Assembly (NCBI RefSeq): GCF_008728635.1
Contig: NZ_CP044285.1
Coordinates: 3,596,001-3,660,000, forward strand
DNA: 64,000 nt
Direction of reading: 5' to 3'
Origin: Hymenobacter baengnokdamensis
GTDB taxonomy: Bacteria > Bacteroidota > Bacteroidia > Cytophagales > Hymenobacteraceae
Positions 1-8,093 of this stretch are shown in pieces (position 1 is the first letter of the stretch; every line of letters starts with the position of its first letter). A program made the position numbers and the translations under genes. The notes under the pieces were generated by a model. The model was given only the letters and a program-made list of their open reading frames with translations, searched no databases and was not told the origin of the DNA.

Positions 1-1092
1 CAGCATCAGGATGCTTTCGTTCTCATCGGCCAGGGTAGGCATGAGCAGGCCGGCCCGGTTGGGCGTGCTCAGCTCCAGGGTGATTTCTTCGGAGTCAATG
101 TTCGAGAGCATTTCCTGCAGGAAGCGGGCGTTGAAGCCGATTTCCATGTCTTCGCCGTCGTACTGGCAAGCCAGGGTTTCCTTGGCCTCGTTGCTGAAAT
201 CCAGGTCTTCGGCCGAAATCACCAGCTCCGAGCCGGTGAGGCGCAGGCGCACCTGGTGGGTGGTCTTGTTGGAGTAGATGCTGATGCGGCGCACCGAGTT
301 CAGCAGCTCCTGGCGATTGATAATGAGCTTATTCGGATTGCTGACGGGAATTACGTTCTCGTAGTCGGGGTAGCGCTCGTCGATGAGGCGGCACACCAGG
401 CGCATCTGGTTGAACGAGAAGAACGCGTTGCTTTGGTTGAACTCGATGCGTACCGGCGTCGCCTCGCTGGGCAGCGAGCTTTTCAGCAGGTTGAAGGCTT
501 TGCGCGGAATGATGAGGTTGGCGGTCTGGCCGGCGCCCACGTCCTGGCGGCGGTAGCGCAGCAGGCGGTGGCCGTCGGTGGCCACAAACGTTACCTGGGC
601 TTCGCCCAGCTGCACCAGAATGCCGGTCATGGCCGGGCGCAGCTCATCGGTGCTCACGGCAAAGATGGTTTTGTTGATGGCCCGCGCCAGCGACGACGAC
701 GGGATTTCGACCGGCGCCGAGCCCTTCACCACCGGCACGCGCGGGAAGTCGGCGGCATTTTCGCCGGCCAGCTTGTAGCGGCCGTTGGCCGAGCTGATTT
801 CGATGGTATAGGTTTCCTCGTCCAGGGTGAAGGTCACCGGCTGGTCGGGCAGGTTCTTGAGCGTATCGAGCAGGATGCGGGCCGGCGCGGCAATGCGCCC
901 CGACTCGCGGGCTTCGATGGGCAGCTCGGTTATCATGCTCGTCTCCAGGTCGGAGGCGGTGATGGTGAGCTTGCCGGGCTCAATCTCAAACAGGAAGTTC
1001 TCCAGGATGGGCACCACGGGGTTGTTCGTGACCACGCCGTTGATGCTCTGGAGCTGCTTGAGCAGGGCCGAGGACGAAACAATGAACTTCAT
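1..1092 (-). CDS. dnaN: DNA polymerase III beta subunit (sliding clamp), 3' end outside window
   Basis: The sliding clamp is a ring-shaped dimer that encircles DNA and tethers the replicative polymerase. The reverse strand reads from ATG at 1092 (MKFIVSSSALLKQL) with no stop through 364 codons to the window edge; bacterial beta clamps are about 370 residues, so only the last few codons are missing. Recognisable family segments are GVVTNNPVVPILENFLF near the N-terminus, FAVSTDELRPAMTGI in the middle domain, and the C-terminal MLMPTLADE-like tail (LLMPTLADENESILML) that forms the partner-binding pocket. A -7 promoter box lies at 1126-1133, which puts the start of the message about 30 bases before the ATG. 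The upstream neighbour is divergent. The identification is firm. Confidence 0.95.
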   Translation of the reverse strand, partial: MKFIVSSSALLKQLQSINGVVTNNPVVPILENFLFEIEPGKLTITASDLETSMITELPIEARESGRIAAPARILLDTLKNLPDQPVTFTLDEETYTIEISSANGRYKLAGENAADFPRVPVVKGSAPVEIPSSSLARAINKTIFAVSTDELRPAMTGILVQLGEAQVTFVATDGHRLLRYRRQDVGAGQTANLIIPRKAFNLLKSSLPSEATPVRIEFNQSNAFFSFNQMRLVCRLIDERYPDYENVIPVSNPNKLIINRQELLNSVRRISIYSNKTTHQVRLRLTGSELVISAEDLDFSNEAKETLACQYDGEDMEIGFNARFLQEMLSNIDSEEITLELSTPNRAGLLMPTLADENESILML

Positions 1093-1125
1093 AAAGGTGG
1101 GGTTGGGCTAGGTTTTGGCAGGGGG

Positions 1126-1133
1126 CAAAGATA
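1126..1133 (-). promoter_or_regulatory. Putative -7 promoter box of dnaN
   Basis: The minus strand reads TATCTTTG, an exact match to the Bacteroidota -7 consensus TAnnTTTG, 34 bases upstream of the dnaN ATG. I do not see a clear -33 TTG at the usual distance. Confidence 0.45.
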
Positions 1134-1175
1134 CTTCCGGGCGGGCTTTGTCACTAACTTTATAAGCCGTCAACC

Positions 1176-1183
1176 TACCTTTG
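1176..1183 (+). promoter_or_regulatory. Putative -7 promoter box of the Uma2 gene
   Basis: TACCTTTG matches TAnnTTTG and ends 17 bases before the ATG at 1201. A TTG at 1148-1150 is the nearest -33 candidate, though its spacing of 25 bases is a little long. Confidence 0.4.
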
Positions 1184-1200
1184 AAAAAACCCTTTTTGCT

Positions 1201-1677
1201 ATGCAAACGCAGGCCATCGAAGTTATCGAAACCGAGGTTGTGCTCGAAGAAGCTATGTCGCTTAATCACTCCCGGCTTATCAGCCGCCTTACCTGGCAAT
1301 TGTCCGCCGCCTACGAGCAACAGTACGATATTTTAGCTGAATTGGAATTTGAGCTGAACACGGGCAATTTCAAGCCCGACGTAGCTATTATTTCTAAATG
1401 GGCTTATAATTGGCAGGAAGACCTTATTCGATTTCCGCATCCCCCCATCACGGCCATCGAGGTCTTATCGCCTACTCAGGCGTTTGATGCTGTTGCCTCA
1501 AAAATCGTTAAGTATTACCTGCCGGCGGGCGTGCGGTCGGCCTGGCTGATTGTACCCTTTATTAAAACCGTTTATATCTTCTCTGCCGACGGTGCCATTA
1601 CCGCTTTTGCGCCCGGCAGCACCCTGCAAGACCCCGCCAGCGGCATTGAGCTAACAATTAACAATTTATTTCAATAA
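1201..1677 (+). CDS. Uma2-family (DUF820) PD-(D/E)XK nuclease-fold protein
   Basis: This 158-residue protein belongs to the Uma2/DUF820 family, a restriction-endonuclease-fold family of uncertain biological role that is very numerous in cyanobacteria and Hymenobacter. The fold's acidic motif is visible as NFKPDVAII (residues about 57-65) and ITAIEVLSP (about 82-90), followed by a Lys/Tyr helix (ASKIVKYY) and the hydrophobic strand AWLIVPF. The open frame reaches back to 256, but that part is antisense to dnaN; I chose ATG 1201 because it follows a -7 box and begins the conserved region. The gene is single, divergent from dnaN, and ends in a strong hairpin. A second, distantly related Uma2 gene lies at 28893. 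The cellular target is unknown. Confidence 0.85.
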   Translation: MQTQAIEVIETEVVLEEAMSLNHSRLISRLTWQLSAAYEQQYDILAELEFELNTGNFKPDVAIISKWAYNWQEDLIRFPHPPITAIEVLSPTQAFDAVASKIVKYYLPAGVRSAWLIVPFIKTVYIFSADGAITAFAPGSTLQDPASGIELTINNLFQ

Positions 1678-1696
1678 TATATATTATATATTATTT

Positions 1697-1750
1697 CATT
1701 TATATAGAAAAAGACTGACGTGGTTGCGTCAGCCTTTTTCTATATAAATG
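1697..1750. terminator. Bidirectional hairpin terminator after Uma2 gene
   Basis: Arms 1697-1720 and 1727-1750 pair over 17 + 6 bp with a single mismatch and a 6-base loop. The stem carries A- and T-runs on both sides, so it could stop transcription from the Uma2 gene and from ychF, which converge here. Confidence 0.8.
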
Positions 1751-1806
1751 AAGAATGCGTCCCCAAAATCCGTGAAATCCGTTAAAACCCGCGCTAATCA
1801 GTGGTC

Positions 1807-2907
1807 CTAGACGTTAAATCGGAAGTGCATGATGTCGCCGTCCTGCACCACGTAGTCTTTGCCCTCGACGGCCATCTTGCCGGCTTCCTTGATTTTCACC
1901 TCGGTTTTGTATTCCTGGTAATCGGCCAGCTTGATAACTTCGGCGCGAATGAAACCCTTCTCGAAATCGGAGTGAATGACACCGGCGGCGGCGGGCGCCT
2001 TGTCGCCGCGGTGCACGGTCCAGGCGCGTACTTCCTGCACGCCGGCAGTAAAGTAGGTAATGAGGTTCAGTAGCTCGTAGCTGGCCCGGATGAGCTTGTT
2101 CAGGCCCGACTCGGTGAGGCCGTACTCGCCCAGGAACAGCGCTTTTTCCTCGGGGTCCTCCATCTCGGCAATCTGCGCCTCGATGGCGGCCGACACGAGC
2201 ACCACCTGCGCCTTTTCGGCGGCTACGTGCTGGCGCAGTGCTTCTACGTGCTTGTTGCCGTTAGTGGCGATGCTGGCCTCGTCCACGTTGGCCACGTAGA
2301 TGACGGGCTTGATGGTAAGCAGCTGCAAGTCGGCTACGGCGGCCAGGTCGTCTTCGCTGGCCGATACGGCGCGGGCATTTTGGCCGGCTTCGAGGGCCTG
2401 CTTGAATTTCTGGAGGTTGGTCACCTCCTTCTTGGCGGCGGAGTCGCCGGCTTTAGCGCTGCGCTCGCTTTTTACCAGCTTCTTATCAACGCTTTCGAGG
2501 TCCTTGAGCTGAAGCTCGGTGTCGATAACATCTTTGTCAAACACCGGGTCAACACCGCCGGCCACGTGCACGATGTTGGGGTCATCGAAGCAGCGCACCA
2601 CGTGGATGATGGCGTCAACCTCACGAATGTTGGCCAGGAATTTATTGCCCAGGCCCTCGCCCTTGCTGGCGCCTTTTACAAGGCCGGCGATGTCGACAAA
2701 CTCGATGATGGTGGGCAGCACGCGCTTGGGGTTCACGAGCGCTTCCAGAATCTGGAGGCGCTCGTCGGGCACGGTAATAACGCCCACGTTGGGCTCGATG
2801 GTGCAGAAGGGATAGTTGGCCGATTCGGCCTTAGCGTTGGATAACGCGTTGAAAAGCGTGGATTTGCCGACGTTCGGCAGGCCGACAATACCGCAGCGGA
2901 GGCCCAT
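1807..2907 (-). CDS. ychF: Redox-regulated ATPase YchF
   Basis: YchF is a universally conserved OBG-family P-loop NTPase that prefers ATP over GTP and binds ribosomes; it is linked to translation and oxidative-stress control. The 366-residue length is standard. The P loop GLPNVGKS is at residues 7-14, the G3 region DIAGLVKGASKGEG lies near 72-85, and the G4 position reads NVDE rather than NKxD, the change that gives YchF its ATP specificity. The C-terminal TGS domain runs from about residue 280 (GVQEVRAWTVHRG) to the end. A -7 box at 2962-2969 lies upstream, and the leader between the two carries a 7-bp repeat tract. The gene is monocistronic and converges with Uma2. The identification is firm. 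Confidence 0.97.
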   Translation of the reverse strand: MGLRCGIVGLPNVGKSTLFNALSNAKAESANYPFCTIEPNVGVITVPDERLQILEALVNPKRVLPTIIEFVDIAGLVKGASKGEGLGNKFLANIREVDAIIHVVRCFDDPNIVHVAGGVDPVFDKDVIDTELQLKDLESVDKKLVKSERSAKAGDSAAKKEVTNLQKFKQALEAGQNARAVSASEDDLAAVADLQLLTIKPVIYVANVDEASIATNGNKHVEALRQHVAAEKAQVVLVSAAIEAQIAEMEDPEEKALFLGEYGLTESGLNKLIRASYELLNLITYFTAGVQEVRAWTVHRGDKAPAAAGVIHSDFEKGFIRAEVIKLADYQEYKTEVKIKEAGKMAVEGKDYVVQDGDIMHFRFNV

Positions 2908-2910
2908 TAT

Positions 2911-2945
2911 GTTGAGTGTTGAATTATGAGGTATGAATTATGAGT
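2911..2945. repeat. 7-bp repeat tract (GAATTAT type) in ychF leader
   Basis: Five heptads in a row follow the pattern gaRttat (gttgaat, tatgagg, tatgaat, tatgagt). The tract begins 3 bases before the ychF start codon and lies inside the predicted 5' untranslated region. It belongs with the other heptad tracts in this window (8641, 10458, 11226, 28433, 29476, 38904) by period and placement, not by exact sequence. Confidence 0.6.
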
Positions 2946-2961
2946 TCGCATAATCCACGGG

Positions 2962-2969
2962 CAAAGGTA
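2962..2969 (-). promoter_or_regulatory. Putative -7 promoter box of ychF
   Basis: The minus strand reads TACCTTTG, a full match to TAnnTTTG, 55 bases before the ychF ATG. This predicts a leader of about 48 bases that contains the heptad repeat. Confidence 0.45.
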
Positions 2970-3068
2970 CGGCGGGCAGCGGAGCGGGGCACCAATGCAA
3001 AGCGCCGCTGCTCTTTGCCAGAACAGCGGCGCGCTACCAGTCTCTCCTCTCCAACTGCGTATCGGTAT

Positions 3069-3461
3069 TTAGTAAGTGCTTTCGCCGAGGTCGGGAGCGG
3101 CCGGTTGGCTATCATCCGCCGGCTGCCCACCGGCGCGCGGCTGCTCACCCTCAAAGCCGGGGCGCGGGCGGTCGAGCTCGGCCACTTCTTCCTCGGTCAG
3201 CAGCTCGTCGCGCACATAGTCCACGGCATCGTGCAGCGCGTCGATAAACTTATTAAAGTCCTCTTTATAGAGAAATATTTTGTGTTTTTCGTAGCTGGCC
3301 GGGCCATCGGGGTCGGCCCCAGGGCGGCGCTTGCTTTCCGTAATGGTGAGGTAATAATCCTGGCCACGGGTAGCTTTCACATCGAAGAAATACGTGCGCT
3401 TGCCCGCCTTCATGCGGTGCGAGTAGATTTCTTCCTGGTCTTTTGAGTAGCGGTCTTCCAC
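3069..3461 (-). CDS. DUF3276 / PUR-alpha-like nucleic-acid-binding protein
   Basis: This 130-residue protein matches the DUF3276 family of Bacteroidota, whose members have a PUR-alpha-like fold that binds single-stranded nucleic acid. The conserved core is at residues about 10-95: IYSHRMKAGKRTYFFDVKAT, then DYYLTITESKRR, then KIFLYKEDFNKFIDALH. The last 35 residues are a Pro/Gln/Gly-rich, low-complexity tail (RPGFEGEQPRAGGQPADD) likely to be disordered. A -7 box lies at 3526-3533. The gene is alone between ychF and the divergent DUF58 gene. The physiological role in these bacteria is not established. Confidence 0.88.
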   Translation of the reverse strand: MEDRYSKDQEEIYSHRMKAGKRTYFFDVKATRGQDYYLTITESKRRPGADPDGPASYEKHKIFLYKEDFNKFIDALHDAVDYVRDELLTEEEVAELDRPRPGFEGEQPRAGGQPADDSQPAAPDLGESTY

Positions 3462-3525
3462 GAGTTGAGAAGGGGAAAGTAAGTTGATTTTTAGTTATAA
3501 GGCACTAAACTTGCGTAGGCTCAGA

Positions 3526-3533
3526 CAAAGATA
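3526..3533 (-). promoter_or_regulatory. Putative -7 promoter box of DUF3276 gene
   Basis: The minus strand reads TATCTTTG, matching TAnnTTTG, 65 bases before the start codon. The surrounding 268-bp spacer (3462-3729) separates two divergent genes and shows no other supported feature. Confidence 0.4.
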
Positions 3534-3729
3534 AAGGCGAAACTGCTTACCTAAACAGCGTAGCAATGTCGACGAAACTCAACTGGTGGCCGGCTTGTTT
3601 ATCAGCACGTAAGATTAGTTCAGTACCGGTCTGGCTCCATCCTGACAAACTTTTCTTAGTAAACGCCGCGCTAGATTACAGTAGCCGGCTGATTGCTAAT
3701 TCCCTACTCCTGCGCCACCTTTCGCTACC

Positions 3730-4668
3730 ATGCCTGCTCCCGCCCTTGACCTCGCCGCCATCCGCTCTTTTGAAAACCTGGAGCTGCTGGCCCGGCAATT
3801 AGTCGATGGGTTTATTACCGGCCTGCACCAGTCGCCCTACCACGGCTTTTCGGTCGAGTTCTCGGAGCATCGCCTCTACAACCCCGGCGAAAGCACCCGG
3901 CATATCGACTGGAAAGTATTTGCCCGCACCGACAAGCTGTTTGTGAAGCGCTACGAGGAAGAAACCAACCTGCGCGCCCACCTGCTGCTCGATGTGAGCC
4001 CGAGTATGTATTATCCCGAGCCCGGCCACGACAAGCTGCGCTTTGCGGTGCTGGCGGCGGCCGCGCTCACCACGCTGCTGCAGCGCCAGCGCGATGCCGT
4101 GGGCCTGGTCACGTTTGCCGAAACCGTGGAGCTGCAAACTCCCGTGCGCTCGACCTCGGCCCACCGCCACACGCTGCTGCTGGCCATGCAGCAGCTACTG
4201 GCCCGCCCCGCGCCCCTGGCCGCCACCCGGCGCGCCACGGCCCGGACCGACGTGGCCGGCGTACTGCACACCATTGCGCAGCAAATACCCAAGCGGTCGC
4301 TCGTTATCGTGTTTAGCGATATGCTGGGGCGTGGCGCGGCCGAGCAGGAAGCCGCCCTGGCCGCCTTGCAGCACCTGCGCCACCAGCACCACGAGGTACT
4401 GCTGTTTCATGTGCTGGACCGCGCCACCGAGTCGGATTTCGACTTCCAGGACCGTCCTTACATTTTCGAGGATGTCGAAACGGGCCAGGAGATACGGCTG
4501 CAGCCGGCGCAGGTGCGCGCGCAGTACCGGGCGGCTATGCGCCAATTTGAGGAAGAGCTGGCCCTGCGCTGCGGGCAGCTCAAAATTGATTTTGTGCCGG
4601 TCGATGTGCGCGAGCCTTTCGACAAGGTGCTCTACGCCTACCTGGTAAAGCGGGGCAAGGCCCGGTAG
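3730..4668 (+). CDS. DUF58 domain-containing protein
   Basis: DUF58 proteins have a von Willebrand factor A-like fold and usually work with a MoxR-family AAA+ ATPase. The 312-residue protein has the family signature at residues about 40-75 (SEHRLYNPGESTRHIDWKVF followed by ARTDKLFVKRYEEE) and a MIDAS-like metal motif LLLDVSPSM (DxSxS) near residue 90. The C-terminal half contains the strand LVIVFSDMLG typical of the fold. No signal peptide or membrane segment is present, so it is a cytosolic member. No moxR gene is next to it. Start ATG 3730 precedes the conserved block by a normal distance. Confidence 0.88.
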   Translation: MPAPALDLAAIRSFENLELLARQLVDGFITGLHQSPYHGFSVEFSEHRLYNPGESTRHIDWKVFARTDKLFVKRYEEETNLRAHLLLDVSPSMYYPEPGHDKLRFAVLAAAALTTLLQRQRDAVGLVTFAETVELQTPVRSTSAHRHTLLLAMQQLLARPAPLAATRRATARTDVAGVLHTIAQQIPKRSLVIVFSDMLGRGAAEQEAALAALQHLRHQHHEVLLFHVLDRATESDFDFQDRPYIFEDVETGQEIRLQPAQVRAQYRAAMRQFEEELALRCGQLKIDFVPVDVREPFDKVLYAYLVKRGKAR

Positions 4669-4725
4669 GCAGCTCACCTGGCACGAACTGTTCAACGGCC
4701 GGACGCAGAATATTGTATTTTTACT

Positions 4726-4968
4726 ATGTTATTTTACCTGCTCCCCTATCTGCTGCTTTATTTGCTGAACGTGCCGCTGGCGCTGCTCACGGCTTATATC
4801 GCCTACTCGCATGGGCAGTCGGTTGGGCGGTGGCTTGTGGTGGGGCTGGTGCTGCCCTTCGTTTCGGTTTTTCTGGCTATTGCCGTGGCCGTTCGGCACA
4901 AGCAGCGGGCGGCAGCGGCCCGGGGTGGGGCACCCGCTCCCGTGCCCCAGCCGGGCGAGTTTGAGTAG
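4726..4968 (+). CDS. Small hypothetical membrane protein
   Basis: An 80-residue protein with two strongly hydrophobic segments, at about residues 3-25 (LLPYLLLYLLNVPLALLTAY) and 35-58 (GRWLVVGLVLPFVSVFLAIA), then a basic stretch (RHKQRAAAARG) and a proline-rich tail. By the positive-inside rule the tail is probably cytoplasmic. It lies 57 bp downstream of the DUF58 gene and 71 bp upstream of another small membrane protein on the same strand. I do not recognise the family. GC content and codon use match the chromosome. Confidence 0.6.
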   Translation: MLFYLLPYLLLYLLNVPLALLTAYIAYSHGQSVGRWLVVGLVLPFVSVFLAIAVAVRHKQRAAAARGGAPAPVPQPGEFE

Positions 4969-5039
4969 AAGGCAGCCCCACCCGTAGCTTCGCGGCAGGT
5001 TTTCACCGACCGGGCCGCCCGGCATATTACACTTTTACT

Positions 5040-5498
5040 ATGTATCAGATTCTTCTTTTTCTTCACTCCTGGCTTCGTTGGTTTGTACTGGGCGCGGGCC
5101 TGGTGGCCGTATTTCGCGGCTACGCGGGCTGGTCGGGCCGCAAGGCCTTTGGCAAGGGCGACAATGCCTTTGGAGCCAGCTTTGTGGGCTTCATGCTGCT
5201 GCAGCTTATTATTGGGCTGGGGCTGTACTTCGGCCTGAGCCCCTACGGCCTCAAGGCCATGAAGGTAGCCGGGGCTATGAAAGACCCCACCACCCGCTTT
5301 TTCGGGATGGAGCACGTGGCCGTTATGGTGCTGGCCGTTGTGCTGGCCCAGGTAGGCCGCACACTCTCCAAAAACCGTCTTAATGATTCGCAAAAGCACA
5401 AAACTGCCTTCATTTACTACGGCATCGCCTTGCTGCTGGTGCTGCTCATGATTCCCTGGGGCATCTGGAATCCGGCCCGGCCGCTCTTCCGGTTTTAG
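5040..5498 (+). CDS. Four-helix membrane protein of unknown function
   Basis: The 152-residue protein has four predicted membrane helices (residues about 3-25, 48-70, 85-105, 122-142). Histidines sit within or near the helices in LLFLHSWLRWFVLG (helix 1) and RFFGMEHVAVMVLAVV (helix 3), a placement that could suit b-type haem binding, but no haem motif is proven by this. Homologues of this shape are common and unnamed in Bacteroidota. It follows the 4726 gene on the same strand and is followed by a hairpin terminator at 5519-5557. Confidence 0.7.
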   Translation: MYQILLFLHSWLRWFVLGAGLVAVFRGYAGWSGRKAFGKGDNAFGASFVGFMLLQLIIGLGLYFGLSPYGLKAMKVAGAMKDPTTRFFGMEHVAVMVLAVVLAQVGRTLSKNRLNDSQKHKTAFIYYGIALLLVLLMIPWGIWNPARPLFRF

Positions 5499-5518
5499 CT
5501 TTTTTTCAGTGATTAACA

Positions 5519-5557
5519 CGTCCGCTTTTCGCATAATGCGAGAAGCGGACATTTTTT
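5519..5557 (+). terminator. Intrinsic terminator after membrane-protein gene
   Basis: The sequence gtccgctt-ttcgca-taa-tgcgag-aagcggac folds into a near-perfect hairpin and is followed at once by a run of seven T, the classic intrinsic terminator shape for plus-strand transcription. The open frame starting at 5509 runs through this hairpin, which argues that its start is not real. Confidence 0.8.
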
Positions 5558-5683
5558 TGGAATGCCCTAACTGTCAAGTCGGCATTGGAGCGGCAAATTT
5601 GCATTTTCCAAACGTGGCAATTCGGCTGCGCTGCTTAAATTGCGGTCGCTACGTGTTGTTGGTCCTGCCCCTATTTTTTGCCT

Positions 5684-5851
5684 GTGTCTACCCAGCCGAA
5701 ACGCTCTTACTCTGTAGAGGAATTTTCTGAGCTAATCAATAGCCGCCTCCAACGGCTGGAACAGCAGCAGGATGCGCGCCAGCATTACGGTAGCGTGCTG
5801 GCTGCGCTGCGCCAGCAGGTAGATGCCTATCGCCAGCGCCGGAAGTGGTAA
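5684..5851 (+). CDS. Possible small coiled protein, 55 aa, GTG start
   Basis: From GTG 5684 the frame reads VSTQPKRSYSVEEFSELIN and then a charged, glutamine- and arginine-rich stretch (RLQRLEQQQDARQHYG) ending in YRQRRKW before TAA at 5849-5851. The composition is protein-like and amphipathic-helical, but there is no recognised family, the start is not ATG, and only a near match to a -7 box (tattttttg) lies just upstream. An overlapping frame (5509-5730) contains CPNC and CLNC pairs like a zinc ribbon, so this spacer may hold a decayed gene. Confidence 0.35.
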   Translation: MSTQPKRSYSVEEFSELINSRLQRLEQQQDARQHYGSVLAALRQQVDAYRQRRKW

Positions 5852-5887
5852 AATTGCGGTTTGTAACGGTCTACCAGCTGCCATCTT

Positions 5888-6451
5888 ATGTTTCAGGACT
5901 TTCTTTCCAGCGCCCGTAAGCAATTTGCCTATTACAAGCTGCTTGGCGAGCAGGCAATGATGCAAGTGCCCGACGACCAGCTTTTCTGGCAGCCCAACGC
6001 CGCCAGCAACAGCATGGCGGCCATTGTAAAGCATATGTGGGGCAATATGCTATCCCGGTGGACTGATTTCCTCACTACGGACGGCGAAAAGCCGTGGCGC
6101 GACCGCGAGGCAGAATTCGACAACGACCTTCAGACGTGCGCCGCGCTGCTTCAGCGCTGGGAAGCCGGCTGGCAGTGCCTGTTTGCCGCCCTCGATACGC
6201 TGACGGAAGCCGATGGCCAGCGCATTATCTATATCCGCAACCAGGGCCATACCATTATGGAGGCCATCAACCGACAGCTGGCGCACTACCCGTACCACGT
6301 GGGGCAGTTGGTTTTTATCGGCAAGCTGCTGGTAGGCGATGCCTGGCAGTCGCTTTCTATTCCGCGCGGCAACTCCGCCGCCTTTAATGCGGAGAAATTT
6401 GCTCAGGGCCCGCACCAGGCGCATTTCACCGATGAGGTGTTGGGTCGCTAA
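5888..6451 (+). CDS. DinB-superfamily protein (DUF1572-like)
   Basis: This 187-residue protein belongs to the DinB/YfiT four-helix superfamily, which includes metal-dependent thiol transferases and many uncharacterised stress proteins. The histidines expected to bind the metal are visible: IVKHMWGN near residue 50 and LAHYPYHVGQL near 135-145, the latter being the characteristic third-helix HxxxH. The DUF1572-like start SARKQFAYYKLLGEQAM is typical. It stands alone and ends just before a hairpin at 6471-6509. The substrate is unknown; a second, more YfiT-like member lies at 38385. Confidence 0.82.
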   Translation: MFQDFLSSARKQFAYYKLLGEQAMMQVPDDQLFWQPNAASNSMAAIVKHMWGNMLSRWTDFLTTDGEKPWRDREAEFDNDLQTCAALLQRWEAGWQCLFAALDTLTEADGQRIIYIRNQGHTIMEAINRQLAHYPYHVGQLVFIGKLLVGDAWQSLSIPRGNSAAFNAEKFAQGPHQAHFTDEVLGR

Positions 6452-6470
6452 CCCTATAGCCATTGGCAAA

Positions 6471-6509
6471 AGGAAAGGCTGAACGCATGGGTAGCGTTCG
6501 GCCTTTCCT
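6471..6509. terminator. Bidirectional hairpin terminator between DinB and deoxyhypusine-synthase genes
   Basis: ggaaaggctgaacgc pairs with gcgttcggcctttcc across a short loop with at most one imperfect pair. It lies between two convergent genes and has A/T tracts at its foot. Confidence 0.75.
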
Positions 6510-6530
6510 TTTCCTATTCAGCTGACCGGC

Positions 6531-7502
6531 CTATTGCCCCAGCACAATCGCAAACACCAGCGGTGCTACGATAGTCGCGTCACTTTCGATGATGAATTTC
6601 GGGGTTTTCTCGCCCAGCTTGCCCCAGGTAATTTTCTCGTTGGGCACTGCGCCCGAGTAGCTGCCGTAGGAAGTGGTTGAGTCCGAAATCTGGCAGAAAT
6701 AGCCCCAGAGCGGCACCGAGTGGCGCTGCAAATCCTGGTGCAGCATGGGCACCACGCAGATGGGGAAGTCGCCGGCAATGCCGCCGCCAATCTGGAAGAA
6801 GCCCACCTTGCTCTCCTCCGTGGCCTGCTCAGTGTACCAGTCGGCCAGGTACATCATGTACTGGATGCCGGTTTTCATGGTGTGCACGTTCTTGATGTCG
6901 CCCGTAATAACGTGGCCGGCATATATATTACCCAGGGTAGAATCTTCCCAGCCGGGGCAGATGATAGGGAGGTTTTTCTCGGCGGCGGCCAGCATCCAGG
7001 AATCTTTGGGGTCAATCTGGTAGTACTGCTCCAGCTCACCCGATTTCAGAATCTGGTAGAAGAACTCGTGCGGGAAATACGCCTCACCAGCTTTGTCGGC
7101 CTGCTCCCAGAACTTCAGCACCGTGTGCTCGATACGGCGCATGGCTTCCTCTTCAGGGATGCAGGTATCGGTTACGCGGTTCATGTGGCGCTTGAGCAGG
7201 GCGTGCTCGTCGGCGGGCGTGAGGTCGCGGTAGTGCGGCACGCGCTCGTAGAAGTCGTGGGCCACCAAGTTGAAGATATCCTCTTCGAGGTTAGCGCCGG
7301 TGCAGCTGATAATCTGCACTTTATCCTGGCGAATAAGTTCGGCCAGCTGAATGCCCATTTCGGCGGTGCTCATGGCGCCGGCCAGGGTAATCATCATTTT
7401 GCCGCCTTCGGCCAAGTGCTTGTTGTAGCCATCCGCCGCGTCGATGAGCGCAGCGGCATTGAAGTGGCGGTAGTGGTGCTTGAGGAAATTGGTAATGTGC
7501 AT
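6531..7502 (-). CDS. Deoxyhypusine synthase family protein
   Basis: The 323-residue protein belongs to the deoxyhypusine synthase family, NAD-dependent enzymes that transfer the aminobutyl group of spermidine. In eukaryotes the acceptor is a lysine of eIF5A; bacteria have no eIF5A, and bacterial homologues may instead make homospermidine or modify something else. The conserved active-site lysine context is present near the C-terminus (NEKITWGKLGEK, followed by ESDATIVAPLVFA), as are NAD-binding segments such as MITLAGAMSTAEMG and VGFFQIGGGIAGDFP. Length fits the family. The gene is alone, converging with the DinB gene; no polyamine gene is adjacent, so the acceptor cannot be deduced from context. 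Confidence 0.88.
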   Translation of the reverse strand: MHITNFLKHHYRHFNAAALIDAADGYNKHLAEGGKMMITLAGAMSTAEMGIQLAELIRQDKVQIISCTGANLEEDIFNLVAHDFYERVPHYRDLTPADEHALLKRHMNRVTDTCIPEEEAMRRIEHTVLKFWEQADKAGEAYFPHEFFYQILKSGELEQYYQIDPKDSWMLAAAEKNLPIICPGWEDSTLGNIYAGHVITGDIKNVHTMKTGIQYMMYLADWYTEQATEESKVGFFQIGGGIAGDFPICVVPMLHQDLQRHSVPLWGYFCQISDSTTSYGSYSGAVPNEKITWGKLGEKTPKFIIESDATIVAPLVFAIVLGQ

Positions 7503-7553
7503 GGTAAGGCTTACGTGCCGGTTACGACACCAAATGCGGATAAATAAATTTAT

Positions 7554-8060
7554 TTAAACAGAAGAGGTACGCTGCTTGCTCAACTGCTGGCAGATATATT
7601 CTACTACAGTGTCAGCGGTAGTATCAGAAATTCCAGTAAGTAAAAGAAAAGGTGATTTACCAAAGGCAGACTCACAAGCTGTTAAAATGCGGCGCAACCA
7701 GAACTGGCGTTTCAGATAAGAGTCGGGGTTGCATATTAGTAATTCAACGTGTTTCGGCCAGCGCTCCGACGAGATAAATGTTTGCTCAATGTCTGACCAA
7801 GGTATTGTTCCCATCCCCCAATCTTTATTAAAAACGCCATTGTCATTAAGCACAATAAAAGGTTTGCGGTGAATTAGCTGTACGAGTCCCCAGCCAGTTA
7901 TTACAGCCATTGTTCCCAGCAGTATGATTCCTAGTAAGTCTAGAATCTTTAAGTGCTTAGTTTCATGAAGAATGACAAAAGGGCCACTGGCAAAGGCAAC
8001 AAACATTAGAGGCTGTAAAACAAAATACCAGCGTGAATACCTTACAATCAGTGGTTGCAT
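7554..8060 (-). CDS. Two-helix membrane protein resembling the STM3941 type
   Basis: This 168-residue protein has two hydrophobic helices, at residues about 11-30 and 42-62, then a soluble domain with alternating strands (KPFIVLNDNGVFNKDWGMG, then IPWSDIEQTFIS) that resembles the PH-like half of STM3941-family membrane proteins. The gene is more AT-rich than its neighbours. It sits between hslV and the deoxyhypusine-synthase gene, all on the same strand, with 51 and 33 bp gaps, so read-through is possible. No function can be assigned. Confidence 0.6.
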   Translation of the reverse strand: MQPLIVRYSRWYFVLQPLMFVAFASGPFVILHETKHLKILDLLGIILLGTMAVITGWGLVQLIHRKPFIVLNDNGVFNKDWGMGTIPWSDIEQTFISSERWPKHVELLICNPDSYLKRQFWLRRILTACESAFGKSPFLLLTGISDTTADTVVEYICQQLSKQRTSSV

Positions 8061-8093
8061 AGGTGACTTATCGTCTAACCACTACTACTATTA

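Noticed and set aside
5509..5730. 73-codon frame with CPNC and CLNC pairs resembling a zinc ribbon
   Set aside because: Its start runs through an intrinsic terminator hairpin and the end is a hydrophobic stretch without similarity; kept only as a remark under the 5684 ORF.
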